Assembly: GCA_017433295.1 (NCBI GenBank)
Contig: JAFRHL010000005.1
Coordinates: forward strand, 1 to 64,000
Direction: 5' to 3'
Length of the DNA stretch: 64,000 nucleotides
Source of the DNA: Eubacterium sp.
Lineage (GTDB): Bacteria; Bacillota; Clostridia; Lachnospirales; Lachnospiraceae
Each line of letters begins with the position of its first letter. Positions within the stretch are counted from its first letter, which is position 1. Under the pieces are notes generated by a model. It saw only the letters and a list, made by a program, of their open reading frames with translations, ran no database searches and was not told where the DNA came from. The position numbers and the translations under genes were made by a program. Below are positions 46,006 through 55,996 of this stretch, piece after piece.

Positions 46006-46027
46006 CGAAATCGCTGAGGCGATTTCG
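46006..46027 (+). other. Perfect hairpin upstream of the small zinc protein gene
   Basis: CGAAATCGC (46006-46014), a four-base TGAG loop and GCGATTTCG (46019-46027) form a nine-pair perfect stem. No T run follows. It lies between rimI and the next gene and may stabilise or modulate the transcript. Confidence 0.5.
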
Positions 46028-46078
46028 GGCGGGCCTTGTTGATACCGGCCGGATATGCAGATGAGGGAGGTATTAAGG

Positions 46079-46309
46079 ATGCAGAAGAAAAACCATGATA
46101 TTTACTGTAACTGCTGCGGGAAGAAGATAATGACAGATAATTATCAGGAGAGAGAGGACTATCTTGACCTGGTCAAGGAATGGGGCTATTTCTCCCGGAA
46201 TAAAGACGGGCAGGTTCATCATTTTATTCTATGTGAGTCCTGCTATGATAAGCTGACAGGCAGCTTTGTCCTGCCCGTATCCGTGAAGGAGCAGACGGAG
46301 CTCCTGTAG
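46079..46309 (+). CDS. Small zinc-finger protein
   Basis: 76 residues. An N-terminal CNCCGKK and a later CESCYDK form two Cys pairs, suggesting a zinc ribbon. YFSRNKDGQVHHFILCESC resembles small uncharacterised clostridial proteins. ATG 46079 follows GAGGGAGGTATTAAGG; the upstream in-frame ATG (46055) has no RBS. Its position inside the tRNA-maturation cluster is the only functional hint. Confidence 0.6.
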   Translation: MQKKNHDIYCNCCGKKIMTDNYQEREDYLDLVKEWGYFSRNKDGQVHHFILCESCYDKLTGSFVLPVSVKEQTELL

Positions 46310-46355
46310 CGGAGGCTTTCAGGCTGCCCGGCATTCGTGATAAAGAGAGGAAACT

Positions 46356-47279
46356 ATGCTGGAATTATGTTTACTTGGCTGTGGAGGCATGATGCCCCTC
46401 CCTTACCGGAGGCTGACCTCACTGATGGCCCGATATAATGGCAGCAGCCTGCTGATAGACTGCGGAGAGGGAACACAGGTGGGTATCAAGGAGAAGGGCT
46501 GGAGCTTTAAACCCATTGATGTGATCTGCTTTACCCATTATCACGCGGACCATATCAGCGGGCTGCCCGGCCTGCTTTTGACCATGGGCAATGCTGAAAG
46601 GAGCGAGCCCCTGCTGATCATAGGACCCAGGGGCCTGGAACGTGTGGTGACAGCCCTGAGGGTGATTGCACCTGACCTGCCCTTTGAGATCAGATTTCGG
46701 GAGCTGAAAGAGAAAACCGAACAGTTCGAAATAAATGGATATATTATCCGGGCATTTCGGGTGAATCATAATGTCCTGTGTTACGGCTATAGCCTGGAGA
46801 TCCCCAGGGCCGGTCGCTTTGATGTGGACCGGGCCAGGGAAAACGGGATAGAGATGAAGTACTGGAGCCGTCTGCAAAAGGGCGAGACCATTGAAGACGG
46901 GGGGAGGATCCTGACCAGCGATATGGTGCTGGGTCCTGCCAGAAAGGGATTAAAATGCACCTATACCACAGATACCAGGCCCACCGCCCTGATCGCCCGG
47001 GAGGCAGCCGGGGCCGACCTTTTTATCTGTGAAGGCATGTATGGTGAAGTCGATAAAAAAGAGAAAGCCCGGGAAAAGAAACATATGACCTTCAGTGAAG
47101 CAGCCCGGCTTGCGAAAGAGGCAGAGGTCGGAGAACTTTGGCTGACCCATTACAGCCCCTCCCTGGTCTACCCGGAGAATTATATGGCCGGTGTGCGAAA
47201 GATCTTCCCGGCAGCAAAGGCCGGAGAGGACGGAATGAGTACGACCCTGTTGTTTGAAGATATGCTGGAGACAAGTTGA
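46356..47279 (+). CDS. rnz: Ribonuclease Z
   Basis: Metallo-beta-lactamase-fold endonuclease that trims the 3' trailers of tRNA precursors. Metal-binding motif [16 protein letters not shown], upstream IDCGEGTQ and downstream TYTTDTRP and WLTHYSPSL are the RNase Z set. 307 residues. It sits between rimI/tsaB and tsaD, so tRNA 3' processing and t6A modification are encoded together. Its stop overlaps the tsaD start by one base. Confidence 0.9.
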   Translation: MLELCLLGCGGMMPLPYRRLTSLMARYNGSSLLIDCGEGTQVGIKEKGWSFKPIDVICFTHYHADHISGLPGLLLTMGNAERSEPLLIIGPRGLERVVTALRVIAPDLPFEIRFRELKEKTEQFEINGYIIRAFRVNHNVLCYGYSLEIPRAGRFDVDRARENGIEMKYWSRLQKGETIEDGGRILTSDMVLGPARKGLKCTYTTDTRPTALIAREAAGADLFICEGMYGEVDKKEKAREKKHMTFSEAARLAKEAEVGELWLTHYSPSLVYPENYMAGVRKIFPAAKAGEDGMSTTLLFEDMLETS

Positions 47280-48325
47280 TGATAACAGAAGAAATAAAAG
47301 AAGAAAAGAAGGATACACTGATCCTGGCCATTGAGACTTCCTGCGACGAAACAGCCGCGGCAGTCGTGAAAAACGGCAGGGAGGTGCTGTCCAATATCAT
47401 ATATTCCCAGATCGCCCTTCACACTGTTTTCGGAGGGGTAGTCCCCGAGATTGCTTCCCGCAAACACATCGAGAAGATTAATCCGGTAATTGAGGCAGCC
47501 CTGTCAGAGGCCGGCGTCACCCTGCAGGATATTGACGCAGTGGCGGTCACCTATGGACCGGGGCTGGTGGGAGCCCTCCTGGTGGGAGTGGCGGAAGCCA
47601 AGGCCATTGCCTGGGCCGCCGGCAAGCCCCTGGTGGGAGTTCATCATATTGAGGGACATATCAGCGCTAATTATATAGAGCATAAAGACCTGGAGCCGCC
47701 CTTTTTGTGTCTGGTGGCATCCGGAGGCCATTCACACCTGGTCCTGGTGGAAGACTACGGTCAGTATCAGATCATCGGAAGAACAAGGGATGATGCCGCC
47801 GGCGAAGCCTTTGACAAGGTGGCCCGGGCCATCGGGCTCGGTTATCCGGGCGGTCCAAAGGTGGACCGGGTGGCAAGAGAAGGCGACCCGAACGCCATTC
47901 CATTTCCAAGGGCAAAAATCGAGGGTGCTCCTGATGATTTCAGCTTCAGCGGTCTGAAGTCCGCTGTGCTTAATTACCTGAACCAGTGTAAAATGAAGGA
48001 GGTTCCCGTAAATACAGCCGATGTGGCGGCATCCTTCCAGCAGGCGGTCATTGACGTCCTGACGGACCATACCATTTCTGCCGCCAGAAGGATCGGCATC
48101 AGCAAGATCGCCATCGCCGGCGGTGTTGCCGCAAACTCCTCCCTGAGGACACAGATGCAGGAGCTTGCCCGGAAAAATAACATGACGTTTTATCATCCGT
48201 CCCCGGTCTACTGCACCGACAATGCAGCCATGATCGGAGTGGCGGGATATTATGAATACATTAAAGGAGTCAGGGACAGCTGGGATCTGAATGCTGTGCC
48301 AAATCTTAAGATAGGCCAGAGATGA
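47279..48325 (+). CDS. tsaD: TsaD, tRNA N6-adenosine threonylcarbamoyltransferase
   Basis: Transfers the threonylcarbamoyl group to A37 of tRNA with TsaB and TsaE. ASKHA fold with [27 protein letters not shown], the metal-binding His in [24 protein letters not shown] and [12 protein letters not shown]. 348 residues. ATG 47279 overlaps the RNase Z stop; a TTG one codon earlier is also possible. Confidence 0.95.
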   Translation: MITEEIKEEKKDTLILAIETSCDETAAAVVKNGREVLSNIIYSQIALHTVFGGVVPEIASRKHIEKINPVIEAALSEAGVTLQDIDAVAVTYGPGLVGALLVGVAEAKAIAWAAGKPLVGVHHIEGHISANYIEHKDLEPPFLCLVASGGHSHLVLVEDYGQYQIIGRTRDDAAGEAFDKVARAIGLGYPGGPKVDRVAREGDPNAIPFPRAKIEGAPDDFSFSGLKSAVLNYLNQCKMKEVPVNTADVAASFQQAVIDVLTDHTISAARRIGISKIAIAGGVAANSSLRTQMQELARKNNMTFYHPSPVYCTDNAAMIGVAGYYEYIKGVRDSWDLNAVPNLKIGQR

Positions 48326-48350
48326 TCTTTATAACCTGATAGAAGAGAAA

Positions 48351-49082
48351 ATGAAAGAAGACATGAAAATGAACCTTACAGAAAAAATAACCGCTGTCGT
48401 TCTGGCAGCAGGGAGAGGCCTCAGGATGAAATCCAAAATCCTGAAGCCCTATCTTGACCTGGGAGGCAAGCCATTGATCACCTATGCCTTAAGGGCTTTT
48501 GAGGACAGTGAAGTCCATGAGGTGATCCTCGTGACCGGAAAGGAGGAACTGGAATACATCCGGAAGGAGATCGTGGAGCCATACGGTTTCAGCAAGGTCA
48601 AACAGATCGTGGAAGGAGGCTGCGAGCGCTATGAGTCAGTCTATCTGGGCCTGTGTTCCGCCGTCCGGACTGACCCTCCGGGGGATTATGTTCTAATACA
48701 TGACGGAGCAAGACCTTTTATATCACCTGCAAAAATCAGTTCATGTATCAGGGCGGTGAAGGAATCAAAGGCCTGTGTCATGGGAATGCCGGTGCATGAT
48801 ACCATTAAGATCGTTGATGATAACAATATTGCCGTATTTACCCCGGAAAGAAAGACCCTCTGGCGTATCCAGACACCCCAGTGCTTCCTCCTTTCAGAGA
48901 TCCATCAGGCTTACCAGAACATGATGGACGCCGGGGATACCAGAATGACGGATGACGCCATGGTGATGGAGGAGTATGGTAAACGCCGGGTGAAGGTAAT
49001 ACCCGGAGGATATGATAATATAAAGATCACGAAACCGGAGGATCTGCTCTTTGGAGAGGCGATGCTGCGGGAGGAACTATAA
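48351..49082 (+). CDS. ispD: 2-C-methyl-D-erythritol 4-phosphate cytidylyltransferase
   Basis: Makes CDP-ME in the non-mevalonate isoprenoid pathway. Nucleotide-binding start VVLAAGRGLRMKS followed by K-I-L-K-P; LIHDGARPFISPAKI and VHDTIKIVD, then RIQTPQCF, TDDAMVMEEYG and NIKITKPEDL are IspD hallmarks. The loop reads MKSKILKPYL where many IspDs have MGxxxPKQYL. 243 residues. RBS is weak (AGAAGAGAAA); in-frame ATGs at 48363 and 48369 are alternatives. Confidence 0.88.
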   Translation: MKEDMKMNLTEKITAVVLAAGRGLRMKSKILKPYLDLGGKPLITYALRAFEDSEVHEVILVTGKEELEYIRKEIVEPYGFSKVKQIVEGGCERYESVYLGLCSAVRTDPPGDYVLIHDGARPFISPAKISSCIRAVKESKACVMGMPVHDTIKIVDDNNIAVFTPERKTLWRIQTPQCFLLSEIHQAYQNMMDAGDTRMTDDAMVMEEYGKRRVKVIPGGYDNIKITKPEDLLFGEAMLREEL

Positions 49083-49155
49083 ATTCCCTGCCCGTTGCAA
49101 AAAAGATCTGAAAGAATTAAGCCTTTCCAGAACAGATACGACAGGAGAGCCATTT

Positions 49156-50877
49156 ATGGATAAAGATAAAATGCTCTATGATTTCATCCGCAGTATATTA
49201 GAGATCGACGGGGACGAAAAAGAAGAGCAGGAATTAAACAGTGACAAAGCAGGAACCGGCAAGGGACCGGCAGCCGGCGGCGAAGCCGGAGAAGAAGCCG
49301 GAAATGAGGCCGGAAAAGAAGCCGGTATGGAATCCGGAAACAAAGCAGCTGATGCAGGCGGAGATGATGCTGATCAGGATGTCCCGGAAGAAATCGATGA
49401 TGAGGCCGACGGGGCAGAGGATATAGAGGTGGTGGGTCCCTTCCCATCCGATAAAAAGAAAAAGCCCAAGAGAAAAGGCAATGATCCCACGGATTATTGC
49501 TGTGTCTGCCACCGTACCAAGGGGCAGGGGGCCAGTCTGGTGAAGATGCCCAATAGCATGAGTATCTGCACAGACTGTATGCAAAAGTCCTTTGATTCCT
49601 TCGGCAGCGGATTCCCGGGAGGAAATATCCAGTTCCTGGACCTGTCCAATATGGACATGAACAACTTAAAGGATATGAAGCTGTCCGATCTGCTTTCCGG
49701 GATGATGGGCGGCAGTCAGCCTAAAGCTAAGAAGGCCAAAAAGAAAAAGAAGAAAAAGAAGGATGAGAAGCCGGAAATGACCATAAGGAACATTCCGGCA
49801 CCCCATCAGATCAAGGCCAGGCTGGATGAATACGTCATCGGCCAGGACCATGCCAAGAAGGTCATGTCGGTGGCGGTCTATAACCATTACAAGAGGGTGA
49901 TCACCAACACCATGGACGAGATCGAGATCGACAAATCCAATATGCTGATGATCGGACCCACCGGCTGCGGCAAGACTCACCTGGTCAGGACCCTTGCCAG
50001 ACTTTTAAATGTCCCCCTGGCCATCTGTGACGCCACCTCTTTAACAGAGGCAGGCTATATCGGAGACGATGTGGAAAGCGTCCTTTCCAAGCTCCTGGCC
50101 AACGCGGACAATGACGTGGACCGGGCCGAGACCGGTATTGTATTTATTGACGAGATCGATAAGATAGCCAAAAAGAAAAATACCACCAGCCGGGATGTCA
50201 GCGGGGAGTCTGTCCAGCAGGGACTGCTGAAACTGCTGGAGGGCAGCGAGGTGGAGGTACCCATCGGCGCCAGCTCAAAGAACCTGATGGTCCCCACCAC
50301 CACCATGAATACCCGCAATATCCTTTTCATTTGCGGCGGTGCCTTCCCCGATCTGGAAAAGATAGTCCGGGAGCGTCTGAACAAGCGGTCCTCCATCGGT
50401 TTTGCCGGAGAACTTAAGGATAAATATGATGACGACAAGGATATATTGCGGTATACTACTATTGAAGACTTAAGGAAGTTCGGCATGGTTCCGGAGTTTA
50501 TCGGACGGCTTCCGGTGATCTTCACCTTAAGCCCCCTGGATATCGACATGATGGTGGATATCCTGAAGGAGCCCAGGAACGCCATCCTTAAGCAGTACCA
50601 GAAGCTGCTGGCTCTGGATGAAGTAGACCTTCAATTTGAAGAGGGAGCCCTCCGGGCCATTGCGGAAAAGGCCATGGAAAAGGGAACCGGAGCCAGAGCC
50701 CTCAGGTCCATCATCGAGGAATTCATGCTGGATATCATGTACGAGATACCCAAGGATGACAACATCGGCCGGGTAACTATTACAGAGGATTACATCAGGA
50801 ATAACGGCATGCCGCTCATTGAAATGAGGCAGTACCTGCAGCTGACACAGATGGACAATTATAAACCGGAGGAATGA
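49156..50877 (+). CDS. clpX: ClpX-like AAA+ protease subunit with extended N-terminus
   Basis: ATP-dependent unfoldase. AAA+ core: Walker A GPTGCGKTHLVR (about 266), pore loop EAGYIGDDVESVL, Walker B IVFIDEIDKIAKKK, and the ClpP-docking IGF in KRSSIGFAGEL. A four-Cys zinc domain is present (Cys115/Cys118 and a CTDC pair near 137-140). Unusual: about 105 acidic, Gly/Ala-rich residues precede the zinc domain, including five 4-codon EAGx units, and a Lys tract (KAKKAKKKKKKKKDEK) links zinc and AAA domains. At 573 residues it is about 150 longer than typical ClpX. ATG 49156 follows CAGGAGAGCCATTT. No clpP is adjacent. Confidence 0.88.
   Translation: MDKDKMLYDFIRSILEIDGDEKEEQELNSDKAGTGKGPAAGGEAGEEAGNEAGKEAGMESGNKAADAGGDDADQDVPEEIDDEADGAEDIEVVGPFPSDKKKKPKRKGNDPTDYCCVCHRTKGQGASLVKMPNSMSICTDCMQKSFDSFGSGFPGGNIQFLDLSNMDMNNLKDMKLSDLLSGMMGGSQPKAKKAKKKKKKKKDEKPEMTIRNIPAPHQIKARLDEYVIGQDHAKKVMSVAVYNHYKRVITNTMDEIEIDKSNMLMIGPTGCGKTHLVRTLARLLNVPLAICDATSLTEAGYIGDDVESVLSKLLANADNDVDRAETGIVFIDEIDKIAKKKNTTSRDVSGESVQQGLLKLLEGSEVEVPIGASSKNLMVPTTTMNTRNILFICGGAFPDLEKIVRERLNKRSSIGFAGELKDKYDDDKDILRYTTIEDLRKFGMVPEFIGRLPVIFTLSPLDIDMMVDILKEPRNAILKQYQKLLALDEVDLQFEEGALRAIAEKAMEKGTGARALRSIIEEFMLDIMYEIPKDDNIGRVTITEDYIRNNGMPLIEMRQYLQLTQMDNYKPEE
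49282..49341 (+). repeat. 12-bp tandem repeats in the clpX 5' region
   Basis: Five in-frame units of the form GARKCCGGWRWR, encoding EAGE, EAGN, EAGK, EAGM and ESGN. The units differ at third positions and in the variable fourth codon, so the array is diverged rather than freshly expanded. Confidence 0.75.
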
Positions 50878-51031
50878 TGGGAGCTTAAGTGACGGGCGGC
50901 CGGTCCGGTCAATCCAAAATGCCTCGGCACCTTTGGGTGGCCAGGCTCAGCTCTGCAATGAATCCTTGGTATTGAGAAGTATTTAACCGAAAACGCCCCG
51001 GCGGTTTCCTGCTGATGAAAGGAGTGAACCT

Positions 51032-52993
51032 ATGAAAGATCTTAATATGAAATATCTGGAGAGCCTGTCTACCCAGTATCCCACCATAGCCAGGGCTTCC
51101 ACGGAGATCATCAATCTTCAGGCCCGTCTGAACCTGCCCAAGGAGACGGAGCATTTTGTGTCGGATATTCATGGAGAATACGAGCAGTTTATACATATTC
51201 TGCGCAACGGATCCGGCGCGGTACGCAACAAGATCAATGACTCCTTCGGCAATACTCTCTCCATTAAAGATAAGAAGGGCCTGGCCTCCCTGATCTACTA
51301 TCCTGAACAGAAGATAGAACTGATCAAGCAGGAGATGGACAGAGAGGAACTGATGGACTGGTACAAGGTATCCCTGCACAGATTGACAGAGGTCTGCAAG
51401 GAATGTTCTGCCAAATATACCAGGTCCCATCTGAGGAAGAGCCTTCCCAAGGACTTTGCCTATGTTCTCGAAGAACTTTTAAGTGAGAACAACCGGGTAG
51501 TCCAGAAAGAAGAATATTATAATGAAATATTTGATACCATTATCCGCATCGGCCGGGCCAAAGAGTTCATCGTGGCCATGTGTCAGGCCATTCAGAAGCT
51601 GACGGTTACCAGACTCCATGTGATCGGCGACATTTTTGACAGAGGCCCGGGCCCCCATATTATTCTGGATTACCTGATGACCCACCAGACCGTGGATTTC
51701 CAGTGGGGTAATCATGATGTAGTCTGGATGGGCGCCGCCTCCGGCCAGGATGCCTGTATTGCAAATGTCATCCGCCTGTCAGCCCGCTATAACAACCTTG
51801 ACGTGCTGGAAGACGGTTACGGTATCAACCTTATCCCCCTGGCCAGCTTCGCCGGTGAGGTATACAAGGATGATCCCTGCAGTATTTTTGACGTCCATGC
51901 CGTGGACAATCACGACCCCAGGGAGATTGCCCTTAACATGAAGATGCATAAGGCCATCGCCATCATACAGTTCAAACTGGAAGGCCAGCTGATCAAACGC
52001 CGTCCGGAATTCGGCATGGAAAGCCGCCTTCTCCTTGACAAGATCAATTACGAGAAGGGAACCATCAACATCAACGGCAAGACCTACGAACTTCTGGATA
52101 AATCCTTCCCCACCGTGGACCCGGCAGACCCCTACAAGCTGTCGCCGGCAGAGGAATCTGTCATGAAACGGCTCCGCATGAACTTTAAGAACTGTGACAA
52201 GCTCCAGGAGCATATCCGTTATATGTTCAACAAGGGAAGCCTGTATTTGTGCTATAATAATAACCTTCTCTACCACGGTTGCGTCCCCCTGGACGAGGAT
52301 GGTAATTTCAGACAGGTCAAGATCGGGAACAAGATCTATTACGGCAGAGCCCTCTATGACGTACTGGAGGACTATGTAAGAAAAGGCTATTACGAGCAGG
52401 AGAACGAAGAACTCCACGAGTACGGCAAAGATATCATGTGGTACATCTGGTCCAACGAGAACTCACCGGTCTACGGCAAGGAAAAGATGGCCACCTTTGA
52501 GAGATATTATGTGGATGATAAAGAAGTCCAGCAGGAAAGAAAAGACCACTATTATGAACTGATCAATAACGAAGAGGTGGTGGACCGCATTATCCGGGAA
52601 TTCGGCCTGAATCCCGCAACTGCCCACATTATTAACGGGCATATGCCGGTCAAGAAATCCAAAGGAGAATCCCCCCTCAAATGTGGCGGTAAGGTCATGA
52701 TCATCGACGGCGGCTTTTCCAAGGCCTACCGGGGCCAGACAGGAATCGCCGGCTACACCCTGATCTACAATTCCAGAAGCATGAGGCTGGTATCCCATGA
52801 AAGCTTTACCTCCACAGAAGACGTGATTGAAAATGAAAAAGATGTATTCTCCGACACTGTGATCATGGAGCCTTTAAAGCAGAGAGAGCGGGTAGGAGAC
52901 ACCGACAACGGCCGGGAGATCCGGGAGATGATACAGGACCTCGAGCAGCTGCTCTATGCATACCGGTCCGGTCTGATCCAGGAAAAGGATTAA
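51032..52993 (+). CDS. fbp: Class III fructose-1,6-bisphosphatase
   Basis: Gluconeogenic phosphatase of the Firmicutes-specific class III. Calcineurin-type metal motifs: FVSDIHGEYEQF, VIGDIFDRGPGPH and FQWGNHDVVWMG, with a later INGHMPVK and DGGFSKAYRGQTGIAGYT. 653 residues, normal. RBS GAAAGGAGTGAACCT. Monocistronic, in a roughly 150-base gap after clpX, with a roughly 570-base non-coding stretch after it. Confidence 0.94.
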   Translation: MKDLNMKYLESLSTQYPTIARASTEIINLQARLNLPKETEHFVSDIHGEYEQFIHILRNGSGAVRNKINDSFGNTLSIKDKKGLASLIYYPEQKIELIKQEMDREELMDWYKVSLHRLTEVCKECSAKYTRSHLRKSLPKDFAYVLEELLSENNRVVQKEEYYNEIFDTIIRIGRAKEFIVAMCQAIQKLTVTRLHVIGDIFDRGPGPHIILDYLMTHQTVDFQWGNHDVVWMGAASGQDACIANVIRLSARYNNLDVLEDGYGINLIPLASFAGEVYKDDPCSIFDVHAVDNHDPREIALNMKMHKAIAIIQFKLEGQLIKRRPEFGMESRLLLDKINYEKGTININGKTYELLDKSFPTVDPADPYKLSPAEESVMKRLRMNFKNCDKLQEHIRYMFNKGSLYLCYNNNLLYHGCVPLDEDGNFRQVKIGNKIYYGRALYDVLEDYVRKGYYEQENEELHEYGKDIMWYIWSNENSPVYGKEKMATFERYYVDDKEVQQERKDHYYELINNEEVVDRIIREFGLNPATAHIINGHMPVKKSKGESPLKCGGKVMIIDGGFSKAYRGQTGIAGYTLIYNSRSMRLVSHESFTSTEDVIENEKDVFSDTVIMEPLKQRERVGDTDNGREIREMIQDLEQLLYAYRSGLIQEKD

Positions 52994-53011
52994 TCTGTTT
53001 GTGAAATAGAC

Positions 53012-53139
53012 GCAGCAGAGGAGGGTATATGTCTGCAAGTTCCGTTGCTCCTCGGAAACAGGAGTATTGCACCAGTTTTTGTTTTTCAATTTCCTGCGGT
53101 GCAAAGTCACTTTCAGACATATATGCCCTCCTCTGCTGC
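53012..53139. repeat. 128-bp imperfect palindromic element with an RBS-ATG on each strand
   Basis: Terminal arms (53012-53035 and 53114-53139) are inverted copies matching at 24 of 26 positions. Each arm includes GAGGAGGG followed within a few bases by ATGTCTG, so both strands have a Shine-Dalgarno and start codon. Symmetry continues inside: the plus strand reads MSASSVAPRKQE and the minus strand MSESDFAPQEIE, and both later contain L(S/A)DIY. RNA from either strand would fold into a long hairpin. It looks like a MITE-like or palindromic intergenic repeat; no transposase is present. Confidence 0.6.
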
Positions 53140-53470
53140 TGTTATTATCAGCCGTGAGTCGATTGTAATTCCGGCTTCTGGCAGATATAATTACAGATTA
53201 ACTCAACTCAGATTTATCCCGAAGATTTCCATATTATTCTATTTAGCCGTCAGCCGAAAGGTTTTTATACTCTTTAAGCCAGCAGCCAGCAGGGAGATTT
53301 ACAGTCCCCTTTCCGGCTTCTGCTCGTTCACCCCACCTTCCAGCATTTGCAGTTTCCCCTAAAATAAAATTCATTTTCTTGCTATTCTGTACCTGATTGT
53401 GTTAGAATACATCAGTATGGAAGATTCCATATGGATTTATAAGTATTTTACCGGATATTATCTGAGCAAT

Positions 53471-53536
53471 ATTTATAAACCATATTAATTAGTTGAGCTA
53501 TAAATTTATAAACCGTATAAATTTACTGAGATATAT
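53471..53536 (+). repeat. Degenerate 33-bp tandem repeat upstream of the hydratase gene
   Basis: ATTTATAAACCATAT at 53471 recurs as ATTTATAAACCGTAT at 53504; the two 33-bp units match at about two thirds of positions, best at the 5' end. They lie 25 bases before the start codon, on the mRNA leader or over the promoter, and could be operator sites. Confidence 0.5.
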
Positions 53537-53561
53537 AAATGAACCACAGGAGGAGCATATC

Positions 53562-55877
53562 ATGATTCAGTTATTGAAGACAGGTGCTTATCTGATAAAC
53601 GGCACCGAGATCATTGATGATACAGCGGATGCAGCCGCCGGGCTTGCCGCGGCAGCAGGACCGGAGGCACCGGGAAAAGAGGAGGCCAGGAAGGGGACCA
53701 TTGCCTATGGGATCCTGAAAACCCATAACACCTCAGACAATATGGATAAGCTGAAGATCCGTTTCGACAAGCTCACCTCCCATGATATCACTTATGTGGG
53801 AATTATACAGACTGCCAGGGCATCGGGCCTTGAAAAGTTTCCCATGCCCTATGTGCTGACCAACTGCCACAACAGCCTCTGCGCAGTGGGAGGCACCATC
53901 AATGAAGATGACCATATGTTCGGCCTGACCTGCGCCAAGAAATACGGCGGCATCTATGTTCCGCCCCATCAGGCGGTCATTCATCAGTTTGCCAGGGAGA
54001 TGCTGGCCTGCGGCGGCGGGATGATCCTGGGATCGGATTCCCATACCCGCTATGGCGCCCTGGGAACCATGGCCATGGGAGAGGGTGGACCGGAGCTGGT
54101 AAAGCAGCTGCTGGAGCAGACCTATGATATTAATATGCCGGGCGTTATCGCTGTTTATCTGACCGGAAGCCCTGTGCCCGGAGTCGGACCCCAGGATGTG
54201 GCTCTGGCCATTATCGGGGCAGTATTTAAGAACGGCTATGTGAAGAATAAGGTAATGGAATTCGTAGGACCCGGCGTGAAATCCTTAAGTGCGGACTTCC
54301 GTATTGGCGTGGATGTCATGACCACCGAAACCACCTGTCTTTCCTCCATCTGGCAGACCGATGACCGGATCCGGGAATTTTACAGGATCCACGGCCGCGA
54401 AGAAGATTATAAGGAGCTGGCTCCGGCCGGGGTAGCCTATTATGACGGCATGATAAAGATTGACCTGTCAGAGATCAGGCCCATGATCGCCATGCCCTTC
54501 CATCCCAGCAATACATATACGATAGATGAATTGAACGCAAACCTTACGGATATTCTCCATGACTGTGAGCAGAAGGCTCTGGTGAGCCTGGACGGCCAGG
54601 TGGACTATAAGCTTACCGACAAGATAAGGGACGGGAAGCTTTATGTGGAGCAGGGCATTATCGCAGGCTGTGCCGGCGGCGGATTTGAGAACCTGTGCGC
54701 GGCAGCGGATATTTTAAAAGGAAAGTCCATCGGACCGGACGAGTTTACATTAAGTGTTTATCCTGCCAGCACACCGATCTTTATGGAACTGGTAAAGAAC
54801 GGCGCGGCAGCCGACCTGATGGGGGCTGGAGCCATAGTAAAGACCGCCTTTTGCGGACCCTGCTTCGGTGCCGGCGATACACCCTCCAATAACAGCCTGA
54901 GTATCCGGCACTCCACCAGGAACTTCCCTAATCGGGAGGGCTCCAAACTCCAGAACGGGCAGATTGCCTCTGTAGCTCTGATGGATGCCCGTTCCATTGC
55001 AGCCACAGCAGCCAATAAGGGCTTCCTGACTCCGGCCACAGACCTGGATATGGAGTTTAAGGAGAGAACCTATTTCTTTGATAAAAGCATTTACGAAAAC
55101 CGGGTATTTGACAGCAAAGGTGTGGCTGACGAGTCTGTGGAGATAAAATTCGGGCCCAACATTAAAGACTGGCCGGCCATGAGCCCCCTGCCCGAGAACC
55201 TGATCCTGAAAGTGGTTTCCGAGATCCATGATCCGGTAACCACCACGGATGAACTGATCCCCTCCGGGGAAACCTCATCCTACCGGTCCAATCCTCTGGG
55301 ACTGGCAGAGTTTACCCTGTCCAGAAAGGATCCCGCATATGTGGGCCGGGCGAAAGAGGTCCAGAAGGCCCAGAAGGCCATAGAAGCAGGAAAAGCACCC
55401 GCAACTGTTCTCGCGGAGCTTGGACCTGTGCTGGATGTGATCAAAAACCGGCTGGGCACAGACCTGACCGGTGAACAGGCTTCTGAGGGTGTAAACCGGC
55501 TGGGAGTAGGCAGCACCATATTTGCCGTGAAGCCGGGAGACGGGTCTGCCAGAGAGCAGGCGGCGTCCTGCCAGAAGGTTCTGGGCGGCTGGGCAAATGT
55601 TGCAGAAGAGTACGCCACTAAGAGGTACCGTTCCAACCTGATCAACTGGGGAATGCTTCCCTTCCTGCTCCGTGAGAAGGACCTGCCCTTTGCCAATGGG
55701 GATTATCTCTATATTCCTGATGTCAGAAATAATGTAAAAGGGAAAGCTGCCGAGTTTACAGCCTTCGTGATCAGGGGAGACCAGGCGGAACGATTTACTT
55801 TGAAAATGGATGATCTTACCGATGATGAAAGGGAGATCATTTTAAAGGGCTGCCTGATCAATTATAACAGGAAATAA
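53562..55877 (+). CDS. Aconitase-family hydratase (YbhJ-like)
   Basis: Iron-sulfur hydro-lyase of the aconitase superfamily, 771 residues. Substrate and cluster elements: [32 protein letters not shown] with a cluster-type Cys, and [16 protein letters not shown] with two Cys about residue 431, then a swivel domain near the C-terminus. Overall layout resembles E. coli YbhJ-type 'putative hydratases' more than AcnA or AcnB, so citrate/isocitrate activity is likely but not certain. ATG 53562 follows ACAGGAGGAGCATATC. Confidence 0.8.
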   Translation: MIQLLKTGAYLINGTEIIDDTADAAAGLAAAAGPEAPGKEEARKGTIAYGILKTHNTSDNMDKLKIRFDKLTSHDITYVGIIQTARASGLEKFPMPYVLTNCHNSLCAVGGTINEDDHMFGLTCAKKYGGIYVPPHQAVIHQFAREMLACGGGMILGSDSHTRYGALGTMAMGEGGPELVKQLLEQTYDINMPGVIAVYLTGSPVPGVGPQDVALAIIGAVFKNGYVKNKVMEFVGPGVKSLSADFRIGVDVMTTETTCLSSIWQTDDRIREFYRIHGREEDYKELAPAGVAYYDGMIKIDLSEIRPMIAMPFHPSNTYTIDELNANLTDILHDCEQKALVSLDGQVDYKLTDKIRDGKLYVEQGIIAGCAGGGFENLCAAADILKGKSIGPDEFTLSVYPASTPIFMELVKNGAAADLMGAGAIVKTAFCGPCFGAGDTPSNNSLSIRHSTRNFPNREGSKLQNGQIASVALMDARSIAATAANKGFLTPATDLDMEFKERTYFFDKSIYENRVFDSKGVADESVEIKFGPNIKDWPAMSPLPENLILKVVSEIHDPVTTTDELIPSGETSSYRSNPLGLAEFTLSRKDPAYVGRAKEVQKAQKAIEAGKAPATVLAELGPVLDVIKNRLGTDLTGEQASEGVNRLGVGSTIFAVKPGDGSAREQAASCQKVLGGWANVAEEYATKRYRSNLINWGMLPFLLREKDLPFANGDYLYIPDVRNNVKGKAAEFTAFVIRGDQAERFTLKMDDLTDDEREIILKGCLINYNRK

Positions 55878-55996
55878 TATCCATGATTGTCCCGCCTGTG
55901 CCGGGAACTGACTGTCCCACCTTTGCCGGGAACCGGAGGTTCCGGGCATGACCGGGGTGATTATGCCAGACCATAGATTTCGAGGAGAGTGATATT

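Larger units (their letters stand above)
52994..53561. other. 568-base intergenic region between fbp and the hydratase gene
   Basis: It holds a 128-bp imperfect palindrome at 53012-53139 and an AT-rich leader with a degenerate 33-bp direct repeat at 53471-53536, both listed separately. A TAGAAT near 53404 may be a -10. The rest shows no gene I can support. Confidence 0.6.

Noticed and set aside
53045..53362. A 105-codon plus-strand frame in the fbp-hydratase intergenic region
   Set aside because: It lacks an RBS, reads through the palindromic element and resembles no protein family.
55878..55996. GGAACCGGAGGTTCC palindrome between the hydratase and ilvB, considered as a terminator or T-box
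   Set aside because: There is no T run, no T-box sequence and no specifier structure; it is left as an unassigned short palindrome.
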